Part shown: one piece after another, positions 1 to 5,734 of the stretch
Position numbering within the stretch: the first letter of the stretch is position 1
How the letters are laid out: each line of letters opens with the position of its first letter
Assembly: GCA_903922535.1 (NCBI GenBank)
Contig: CAIXUF010000635.1
Coordinates: 1-7,183, forward strand
DNA length: 7,183 bases
Source: Candidatus Hydrogenedentota bacterium
GTDB taxonomy: Bacteria > Hydrogenedentota > Hydrogenedentia > Hydrogenedentiales > CAITNO01
Reading direction: 5' to 3'
The notes under the pieces: model-generated
What the model was told of the DNA's origin: nothing
What the model saw: only the letters and a program-made list of their open reading frames with translations
The model's database searches: none
Program-made: the position numbers and the translations under genes

Positions 1-752
1 ACAGCATCCACGACGCGCCGCACCAGGCCATCGGCATCGGCGGCAACAACCACGTCATCGAGTGCAACGACGTCTTCCGCATCTGCCAGGAAGCGGACGA
101 CTGCGGCGCGTTCTACATGGGCCGCAACCCCTCCGAGCGGGGCACGGTCATCCGCCACAACTTCTGGCACGACACGGGCGGTCCGCGCTCGCATGGAAGC
201 TGCGCGATCTATTTCGACGACGGCGCGGGCGGGCAGACGGTCTTCGGCAATGTGTTCCTGCGCGCGGCGGGCGGCAGTTTCGGTGCCGTGTTTATCCACG
301 GCGGCCACGACAACCGGGTGATCAACAACATCTTCATCGACTGCAAGGCGGCCATGCGCCAGGTGCGGTGGGACGACAAGGGATGGCGCAAGTGGCTGGA
401 TGAGGAACTTTGGCAGGACCGCCTGCTGAAGGAGGTGGACATCACTAAACCGCCCTACAGTGAACGTTATCCCGAACTCAACGGTTTCATGGACTTTCAC
501 GGCGAGCCGCGACTGAATCATTCCGAGCGCAACGTTGTGGTGCGGTGCCCCATGCTCCTGGACGGTGACTGGGACCAGAAGGACAACTACGTCACCGACG
601 ACGACCCCGGATTTGTTGACGCGGCGGCGCTGAACTTTGCCCTAAAGGACGATTCCGAGGTCTTCAAAAAAGTGCCGGGCTTTGAGCGCATCCCCTTTGC
701 GGAGATCGGGCTGGTGAAGGACGATCTGCGGCCGGATCTGCCGAAACGGTAG
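1..752 (+). CDS. Right-handed parallel beta-helix protein, C-terminal part (5' end outside window)
   Basis: The gene enters from the left edge. The first complete codon is at position 3, and 249 codons precede the TAG at 750-752. The reading frame is open to the edge, so an internal ATG at 117 is not taken as the start. The first ~110 residues show short repeats typical of beta-helix coils: GGNNHVIECNDVF, GTVIRHNFWHD, TVFGNVFLRA, NRVINNIFIDC, with N and F/I stacked at regular intervals. A W/K/E-rich helical stretch follows, then a tail reading DDPGFVDAAALNFALKDDS and ending in IPFAEIGL. From memory, that tail is common in secreted beta-helix proteins of planctomycetes, Lentisphaerae and similar groups, often near polysaccharide-degradation genes. 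Family assignment is firm. Substrate and activity cannot be read because the catalytic region may lie outside the window. No functional link to the rightward operon is visible. Confidence 0.85.
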   Translation, partial: SIHDAPHQAIGIGGNNHVIECNDVFRICQEADDCGAFYMGRNPSERGTVIRHNFWHDTGGPRSHGSCAIYFDDGAGGQTVFGNVFLRAAGGSFGAVFIHGGHDNRVINNIFIDCKAAMRQVRWDDKGWRKWLDEELWQDRLLKEVDITKPPYSERYPELNGFMDFHGEPRLNHSERNVVVRCPMLLDGDWDQKDNYVTDDDPGFVDAAALNFALKDDSEVFKKVPGFERIPFAEIGLVKDDLRPDLPKR

Positions 753-840
753 GGTGCGAGGAGTTCTGCGAAGCAAAACGGAGCGCACCTCCACTTTCCT
801 GCCTGGGACGGTGCGCTCCGCTTCGCTGCACGCACCCTAC
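749..840. repeat. Large imperfect inverted repeat between convergent genes
   Basis: The outer arms are GTAGGGTGCG (749-758) and its exact reverse complement CGCACCCTAC (831-840). The inner arms are CGGAGCGCACC (779-789) and GGTGCGCTCCG (810-820), perfect over 11 bp. A middle block GCGAAGC (768-774) pairs with GCTTCGC (820-826) in an alternative register. The right half (810-840) forms one continuous module whose complement matches the left half, apart from extra bases in the left arm. The apical loop is about 20 nt. The left arm contains the stop codon of the beta-helix gene, and the repeat ends 15 bp before the 3' end of the leftward gene. It may serve as a bidirectional terminator, but no T-tract follows the stem. 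It also resembles dispersed palindromic intergenic repeats with GGTGCG...CGCACC ends. Confidence 0.8.
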
Positions 841-855
841 TGCCTTCCCATCCCC

Positions 856-2163
856 CTACCCCAAATACTTCTTCTGTTCCCCGTCGCGGCTTTGGGCCTC
901 CTCCTCGTCGCGCAGGATGTCGGCGGCCGTTTCCACCACCACCACCTTGACATTGTCCTCTTTCAAGTCATGCTCGAAAGACACGCGGTACTGGAGTCCC
1001 TCGGCGACCATCCGACGGAACAGTTCATGCACGTCGGTGCACCATTTCTTCTCCTGCCGCGCGAGGTGGATATGTTCGGAAATGCTGAGCGGCGCCCGGG
1101 CATCGGCCCCCTCAGGCCGTTCGTGAACCACCTCAAAGGCCAGTTGGCGGTTTTGGTGCAGCGCCGCGCGCACGATTTCCCCGCCGGGGATGCGCATGGA
1201 CGCAACGGCCATGGGTTGGCCCTCTTCAAAGGCGAAATCGTCCACCGCCTCATAGCCCATTTCGCCGAGGATGCGCGTGACCGCCTCGGCCACGCCGCGC
1301 CGCTGCGCGGCCATCATGCTGTCGCGGTCAATCTCGCCGCGCAGCGTCTCCAGCCGCCGTTCGATCGTGCCCAGCGCGTCGGCGTCGGGCTCACCGGCCG
1401 CGCAAAGCCCAATCAGGCGTTCGCGGAGCGCGCCAAGCTCCACGGCGTGGCCGGCCAGTTCGGCGGAGAACCGCCGTGCCACCTGTTCGGAAAACAGAAC
1501 CATGTCCAGGGCGCTCTCGATGCGGGCCTGGAGCGCCGCGCGCCACTCGCGCCGCGCGCGCATCGCTGCCAGAAACGCCGCCAGCGTGCCGTGATAGGCC
1601 TCGCGCAACCCCTCGATGTCGGCCCCGTCCAGCGGTTCGCCACCCTGCAGCCGCGCGGCCAGCGCGGCGCGCTGCCGCTCCAGGCGTCCGCAGGGATCAC
1701 CCTCGGCCGCGCGGAACGCGGCGGGGGCTTCGGCCAGCAGAGACGCAAACTCCGCCAGCAGCGACGCGGCGCGCTCCGGCGCCAGCCGCTCCCTGCCCAG
1801 TTCCATGTGCGCCCGGGCCCGTTCCGAAGGCGGCTCCCCGCCTTCCGCCCCGAGGACCCGCTTTGTCACCCCGCCCAATTCCATGGCGGCCAGTTTTTGC
1901 TCCGAAGCGACCAGCATTTCCTCCAGCGCGGCCGCCTCCCGGTTCTCCTGCTGCTGCCGCTGGACAAAGGCCGCCCATTCCGCGATGCGTTCCTTTTCCG
2001 CGTCGCGCTGCTTCTCCGCATTGTGGATGCAGTCATCCACAATCGCCTTCACCCCGACGGCAATGCCAACCGCGGCCGCCACCGCCGCGCCGCCGGTGGC
2101 GGCGTAGAACATGGTGTGGGTCGAGGGAATGATGATTTCCGTTGCGATGACATGGCCGCTCAT
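856..2163 (-). CDS. Coiled-coil protein of unknown function, paralog A (435 aa)
   Basis: I do not recognise this family. Residues ~19-41 form an Ala/Gly-rich hydrophobic segment ending in VKAIVDDC, possibly a membrane anchor. Residues ~45-100 and ~200-290 are charged, Ala/Glu/Arg-rich helices likely to form coiled coils. Residues ~286-412 look like an alpha/beta domain: AVTRILGEMGYE, then strand-like MAVASMRIPGG, LAFEVVHER, a helix starting KWCTDVHELFRRM, and strand VKVVVVE. The adjacent upstream gene encodes a paralog of 436 residues with the same domain order. In a 63-nt block (1251-1313 against 2618-2680) the two copies differ at four bases, all third codon positions of this leftward frame, which supports it over the long opposite-strand frame. 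The start is set by AAGGGAG 8 nt upstream; ATG at 2112 is an alternative. The divergent AAA+/radical SAM operon suggests shared function (inference). Confidence 0.85.
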   Translation of the reverse strand: MSGHVIATEIIIPSTHTMFYAATGGAAVAAAVGIAVGVKAIVDDCIHNAEKQRDAEKERIAEWAAFVQRQQQENREAAALEEMLVASEQKLAAMELGGVTKRVLGAEGGEPPSERARAHMELGRERLAPERAASLLAEFASLLAEAPAAFRAAEGDPCGRLERQRAALAARLQGGEPLDGADIEGLREAYHGTLAAFLAAMRARREWRAALQARIESALDMVLFSEQVARRFSAELAGHAVELGALRERLIGLCAAGEPDADALGTIERRLETLRGEIDRDSMMAAQRRGVAEAVTRILGEMGYEAVDDFAFEEGQPMAVASMRIPGGEIVRAALHQNRQLAFEVVHERPEGADARAPLSISEHIHLARQEKKWCTDVHELFRRMVAEGLQYRVSFEHDLKEDNVKVVVVETAADILRDEEEAQSRDGEQKKYLG

Positions 2164-2171
2164 GCATAGTA

Positions 2172-2178
2172 CTCCCTT
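2172..2178 (-). promoter_or_regulatory. Ribosome binding site of paralog A
   Basis: On the minus strand AAGGGAG lies 8 nt before the ATG at 2163. It decides between this start and the in-frame ATG at 2112, which would remove the first 17 residues. The resulting N-terminus, MSG, matches the one chosen for paralog B. The 10-mer CCAAGGGAGT containing this site also occurs before the AAA+ gene. Confidence 0.75.
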
Positions 2179-2193
2179 GGTCTGCCTTTTTTT

Positions 2194-2202
2194 AGTATAG
2201 CA
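2194..2202 (-). promoter_or_regulatory. Extended -10 promoter element of paralog A
   Basis: Read leftward the sequence is TGCTATACT, an extended -10 (TGnTATAAT-like). It lies in the 59-bp gap between the two paralogs and implies a leader of roughly 24 nt. No convincing -35 hexamer is visible 17 bp upstream, which fits an extended -10 promoter. It suggests paralog A can be transcribed independently of paralog B. No terminator is visible between the two genes, so readthrough from paralog B is also likely. Confidence 0.45.
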
Positions 2203-2222
2203 TGACAGGAAAGGCGGGGGGA

Positions 2223-3533
2223 TCAGTTGTCCATGCGCCGCTGCTGTCCGGAATTGGCGTCCATTTCGGCCCCCCTATCCAGAATGTCGCCGGGAGACTC
2301 GACCACCACCACCTTCACCGTCTCCTCCTTCAGTTCCTGCTCGAAGGCCACCCGGTACTGAAACCCCTCACCCACGAGGCGGCGGAACATTTCACGCATG
2401 TCGGCGCACCATTTCTGTTCCTGCCGCCGGAGGTGGACGCGTTCTGAAGTGGTAAGCGGGGCGTCGGCCCCCGGCCCGGACGACCGTTCGTGGACCACCT
2501 CAAAGGCAAGCTGGCGCTTGCGGTGCAGCGCCGCGCGCACTATCTCGCCGCCGGGAATGCGCAGGGACGCGACCGCCATGGGCGTGTCGCGTTCGAATGC
2601 AAAATCGTCTATGGACTCATAGCCCATCTCGCCGAGGATGCGCGTGACCGCCTCCGCAACGCCGCGCCGCTGCGCCGCCACAATCGTGTCCCGGTCGATG
2701 TCACCGCGCAGCGTTTCCAAACGCCGCTCGATCAGGCCCAGTTCCCCGGCGTTCGTCTCGTTGTCGGCGCACAGCGCTGTCAGGCGTCCGCGCAGCGTTT
2801 CCAGTTCGGCGGCGTGAAGGGCCATTTCCGCCTCGAACCGGGAAATGACATGTTCGGCGAACAGCACCGTGTCGAGTGCCGCCTCGATGCGCGCGCGCAT
2901 GGCCTCCTGCCAGTCACGCCGGGCGCGCACCGTGGCCACAAACGCGGCCAGTGTCCGGTGGTAGGCGTCGCGCAGCCCGGCAATATCCTCCGCCTCCACC
3001 CCGTCGCCCGAGGCCATCCGGCAGGCCATGGTCCGGCGCTGCCGTTCCAGCAGCCCCCAGGGGTCGCCTGCGGCGGCGCGAAACGCATCGGGCGCGGTCT
3101 GAAACATTTCCGCCAGATCATCCAGCAACGCGGCGGCATGGCCGGGGGAAAGCCGCTGCGCGCCCAACTGCATCCTGGCGCGCGCCAGCAGGTGCAGCGG
3201 CGCCTCCCGCCCGGCTTCGGCCGCGCGCTTCTCCACATTCCCCAGTTCCAGGGCGGCCAGCCGCTGCTCCGACGCGATCACAGCCTCCTCCAGTTCGGCG
3301 GCCCTGGCATTGGCCTCCTGTTGACGTTCCTGCAGCGCGCGCCATTCAAGGAGTTCGGCCTTGCGGCGGTTGCGGTATTCGATGGACTGGCTCACGCAGT
3401 CATCCACGATGCGCTTTACCCCCACGGCCAGAAGCAGCGGCGTCGCTCCCACCGCATACGCGCCCGCTTCGATGACGAAGTCCAAACGAAGGGGCAACAT
3501 TCCCTCATCATTGCCAATGACAGTTCCACTCAT
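2223..3533 (-). CDS. Coiled-coil protein of unknown function, paralog B (436 aa)
   Basis: This is the upstream copy of the tandem pair. Layout: hydrophobic segment ~20-43 (ending VKRIVDDC), helical region ~47-100, GDPWGLLERQR near 157, coiled-coil-like helices ~203-290, and a conserved C-terminal domain ~287-411. Long stretches there match paralog A almost exactly, including AAQRRGVAEAVTRILGEMGY and GGEIVRAALH. The first ~20 residues and the last ~20 differ between copies. Three cysteines are shared with paralog A: in VDDC, in the LCA turn near 255, and in KWC near 376. An upstream in-frame ATG at 3569 was rejected. The ATG at 3533 has GGGAGG 8 nt before it, gives MSG as in paralog A, and leaves room for the promoter. 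Function is unknown; the divergent AAA+ gene is the best clue. Confidence 0.85.
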   Translation of the reverse strand: MSGTVIGNDEGMLPLRLDFVIEAGAYAVGATPLLLAVGVKRIVDDCVSQSIEYRNRRKAELLEWRALQERQQEANARAAELEEAVIASEQRLAALELGNVEKRAAEAGREAPLHLLARARMQLGAQRLSPGHAAALLDDLAEMFQTAPDAFRAAAGDPWGLLERQRRTMACRMASGDGVEAEDIAGLRDAYHRTLAAFVATVRARRDWQEAMRARIEAALDTVLFAEHVISRFEAEMALHAAELETLRGRLTALCADNETNAGELGLIERRLETLRGDIDRDTIVAAQRRGVAEAVTRILGEMGYESIDDFAFERDTPMAVASLRIPGGEIVRAALHRKRQLAFEVVHERSSGPGADAPLTTSERVHLRRQEQKWCADMREMFRRLVGEGFQYRVAFEQELKEETVKVVVVESPGDILDRGAEMDANSGQQRRMDN

Positions 3534-3541
3534 AAGACCGG

Positions 3542-3547
3542 CCTCCC
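3542..3547 (-). promoter_or_regulatory. Ribosome binding site of paralog B
   Basis: On the minus strand GGGAGG lies 8 nt before the ATG at 3533, the same spacing as in paralog A. It favours this start over the in-frame ATG at 3569, which would add 12 residues (MLESGRLREAGL) absent from paralog A and would place the start upstream of the likely promoter. Confidence 0.75.
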
Positions 3548-3559
3548 TGAGCCGCCCTG

Positions 3560-3568
3560 ATTCTAGCA
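3560..3568 (-). promoter_or_regulatory. Extended -10 promoter element of paralog B
   Basis: Read leftward the sequence is TGCTAGAAT, an extended -10 element with the same TGCTA core found before paralog A. The implied leader is about 20 nt. With 17-bp spacing the -35 position would fall on TGGCGC (3583-3588 complement), a poor match to TTGACA that coincides with one arm of an inverted repeat. Confidence 0.45.
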
Positions 3569-3582
3569 CAACAAAAGAAAAT

Positions 3583-3602
3583 GCGCCACCAGGGGATGGC
3601 GC
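3583..3602. promoter_or_regulatory. Short inverted repeat, possible operator in the divergent promoter region
   Basis: GCGCCA (3583-3588) and TGGCGC (3597-3602) are exact reverse complements separated by 8 bp. The pair lies between the divergent starts at 3533 and 3728, and the left arm sits where the -35 of the leftward promoter would be. This placement would suit a repressor site. In GC-rich DNA a 6-bp inverted repeat can also arise by chance, so an operator role is only a suggestion. Confidence 0.3.
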
Positions 3603-3666
3603 CCCGTTTGCCGATGCGCACCCAACCGTCCACCGCCCCCCATCAACTATCGACTGTCACCTGCTT

Positions 3667-3696
3667 TTGCGCCTCCGTCCCCTTTCCGTCTACAAT
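3667..3696 (+). promoter_or_regulatory. Putative sigma70-type promoter of the AAA+ operon
   Basis: TTGCGC (3667-3672) and TACAAT (3691-3696) are separated by 18 bp. The -10 is a good match; the -35 keeps only TTG. A start of transcription near 3703 would give a leader of about 25 nt containing the Shine-Dalgarno site. The stretch 3534-3727 holds no gene. It contains this promoter, the leftward promoter and the short inverted repeat. Confidence 0.45.
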
Positions 3697-3714
3697 CACC
3701 GCAGGCATCAAGCC

Positions 3715-3721
3715 AAGGGAG
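3715..3721 (+). promoter_or_regulatory. Ribosome binding site of the AAA+ gene
   Basis: AAGGGAG lies 6 nt before the ATG at 3728. It decides the start, because the frame stays open upstream to an ATG at 3581, whose 49-codon extension would run through the promoter region. Confidence 0.8.
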
Positions 3722-3727
3722 TCCGCC

Positions 3728-5734
3728 ATGATTGTGGTGAATGAGGAGTCGTCGCGCTGGCTGCGCGAAATGGCGCGGTTTGTCTGCATCAAGAATGTCC
3801 TGTTCATCTACGGCAACGTGTACGACCTCGTCTCGTTTCCGGTGCAGGGGGACGAACCAAACCAACTGCGCTGGACCGAGAGCGACCTGCCTGGTTTTCT
3901 GCGCCGCTTTCTGCTCGGAATGAAATACGAGGTGGTCTCCTGGGCCGACCCGGTCGAGGACCTGTCCTTTGTGTCCCCCGAGATGGAGGCGGTGTTTCAT
4001 AGGATTGAAAAGGGCGGCGAGCCCGAGGACAAGGACAAACCGGCCACGGACGCGGACAAGAACCGGGCCGAGCTGGAGCAGGGCCGGTCCATGAACCAGC
4101 AGCAGTCCGGCGGCATGCTGAGCCGGGCGGCGGACAAGTTCCGCGGCGGCAAGCCGCGCGCCGTGGACTGGGAAACCGTGGTGCACCGGATCGGGCTGGG
4201 CCTGCAGAACACGAAAGTGCCCTGCGCGTTCGTGATCGATTTTGCGTCGCGCCTGACCTCCACGCCGGACCGGCTCCCGCGCGACGAGCGCCTGCTCATG
4301 ACCCGCCTGCTCAAGGCCACCATGGCCAGCCGCGAGGTGGTGCGCGAGGACGGGCGCTGGAACAACCTGATCATCCTCATCTGCGAGAAGCTCAACGACC
4401 TCCCCGCGTTTCTCTACCTGAACAGCCCGCGGGCGCGGTCCATCCACATCGAGCCGCCGGACCGGGACGAGCGGGAGCGTTTCATCCTCCGCTACTACCG
4501 CTACTTCCACGGCGCGGTGGGGCCGCAGGAACCGCCGCCCAAGCAGGTGGTGAAGGAGTTTGTCGATCTGACCGAGGGGCTCACGAACTACGAGATGCGC
4601 AGCCTGCTCAACCTGTCCCTGCGCGAGCGCATCCCCGTGGTTGATCCCGACACCGGCGTATCGAACGTCAAGCGCATTTCGGAGATGTACAAGTACGGCG
4701 TGACCGTGAGCGAGTGGGACAAGATCAGCGTGGAGCGGCTGTCCGGGGCAGAGGCCTTCATCCGCACCCGGATCAAGGGGCAGGAGGCGGCCGTCGGACG
4801 GGTCATCGACATCGTCAAGCGCGCCAAGATCGGCATCGCCGCGGGCGACAGCGACAAAACAAACCGCCCGCGGGGTGTGCTCTTCTTCGCCGGGCCCACC
4901 GGTGTGGGCAAGACCGAAATGGCCAAGGCGCTGGCCGAACTGCTGTTCGGCCGCGAGGACCGGCTGCTCCGTTTCGATATGAGCGAGTACGCCGCACCCC
5001 AGTCGGACCAGCGCCTGCTCGGCGCGCCGCCGGGCTATGTGGGCTATGAGGAGGGCGGCCAGCTCACCAACGCCGTCAAGAACAACCCCTTCTCGATTCT
5101 GCTCTTCGACGAGATCGAAAAGGCCCACGGCAGCATCTTCGACAAGTTCCTCCAAATCCTGGACGACGGTCGGCTGACCGACAGCAAGGGCGAAACCGTC
5201 TATTTTTCCGAGTGCATCATCATCTTCACGAGCAACCTGGGCACGGTCGCCCGGTCCGAGGGCGAGGCGCCGCAGGTGCTGGTCACGCCCGACATGCCCT
5301 ACAGCCGCATGAAGGACACGGTGCTCCAGGCCATCCGCGACCACTTCAACTTCGTGCTGGGCCGCCCGGAAATCCTCAACCGATTCGGCGACAATTTCGT
5401 GGTCTTCGACTTCATCAAACCGCCCCTCGACGAGCAGATTGTGGACCTGCTGATCGGCAAGCTGTCCCACGCCGCACTCGAAACCCGGGGGACGACCGTC
5501 GTGGTGGAGCAGGCCGCCCGCGACAAGCTGGTGGAATACGCGCGCACCCACCTGCACCATGGCGGGCGAGGCATCCGCAACGCCGTCGATTCTGCGCTGG
5601 TCAACCCACTGAGCCGGGCCCTGTTCGACGGCAACGTGCCCGCGGGCACGCGGCTGCGGGTGCTCGATTTGATTGACCGCGGAGTGGATGCCCCCACGCG
5701 CTTTGAACTCACCGTGCGAATCGAGTCCGCATGA
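3728..5734 (+). CDS. Two-domain AAA+ ATPase: degenerate first domain, ClpA/ClpB-D2-like second domain (668 aa)
   Basis: The second domain (~335-668) carries a full ATPase set: Walker A GPTGVGKT (389-396), pore loop GYVGYEEGG (436-444), Walker B ILLFDE (457-462), sensor-1 Asn in TSN (503), arginine-finger position in EILNRF (R552), and a sensor-2 region GGRGIR (612-617). This is the pattern of the D2 ring of ClpA/ClpB-type unfoldases, so ATP-driven threading or remodelling of a protein is expected in the cytoplasm. The first ~300 residues lack Walker A, but keep strands resembling a worn AAA core: NVLFIYGNVYDL (23-34), CAFVIDF (166-172), LIILICE (214-220) and a lid-like LTEGLTNYEMRSLL (281-294). 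A charged linker lies at ~95-140. There is no ClpP-docking loop or Clp N-domain that I can recognise, so it is not an ordinary Clp. It overlaps the radical SAM gene by 4 nt, implying coupled translation. Confidence 0.92.
   Translation: MIVVNEESSRWLREMARFVCIKNVLFIYGNVYDLVSFPVQGDEPNQLRWTESDLPGFLRRFLLGMKYEVVSWADPVEDLSFVSPEMEAVFHRIEKGGEPEDKDKPATDADKNRAELEQGRSMNQQQSGGMLSRAADKFRGGKPRAVDWETVVHRIGLGLQNTKVPCAFVIDFASRLTSTPDRLPRDERLLMTRLLKATMASREVVREDGRWNNLIILICEKLNDLPAFLYLNSPRARSIHIEPPDRDERERFILRYYRYFHGAVGPQEPPPKQVVKEFVDLTEGLTNYEMRSLLNLSLRERIPVVDPDTGVSNVKRISEMYKYGVTVSEWDKISVERLSGAEAFIRTRIKGQEAAVGRVIDIVKRAKIGIAAGDSDKTNRPRGVLFFAGPTGVGKTEMAKALAELLFGREDRLLRFDMSEYAAPQSDQRLLGAPPGYVGYEEGGQLTNAVKNNPFSILLFDEIEKAHGSIFDKFLQILDDGRLTDSKGETVYFSECIIIFTSNLGTVARSEGEAPQVLVTPDMPYSRMKDTVLQAIRDHFNFVLGRPEILNRFGDNFVVFDFIKPPLDEQIVDLLIGKLSHAALETRGTTVVVEQAARDKLVEYARTHLHHGGRGIRNAVDSALVNPLSRALFDGNVPAGTRLRVLDLIDRGVDAPTRFELTVRIESA

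Noticed and set aside
117..752. ATG at 117 as a complete start for the beta-helix gene
   Set aside because: The frame is open to the window edge and the upstream codons continue the beta-helix repeat pattern, so the gene is simply truncated.
754..2169. 471-codon open frame on the plus strand opposite paralog A
   Set aside because: Changes between the paralogs fall at third positions of the minus frame, the plus product is His/Arg/Pro/Leu-rich without recognisable motifs, and it runs through the inverted repeat.
2490..3560. 356-codon open frame on the plus strand opposite paralog B
   Set aside because: It resembles the frame opposite paralog A only because the DNA of the two genes is similar; the minus frame has the ribosome binding site and the constraint.
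3581..3727. 49-codon upstream extension of the AAA+ gene
   Set aside because: It would cover the promoter region, and AAGGGAG 6 nt before 3728 marks the true start.
3647..5560. 637-codon open frame antisense to the AAA+ gene
   Set aside because: The plus strand encodes complete AAA+ motifs here; the antisense frame is a by-product of high GC at third codon positions.
3728..5734. Calling the AAA+ gene clpA or clpB
   Set aside because: Only the second domain matches; the Clp N-domain and an active first ATPase domain are missing.
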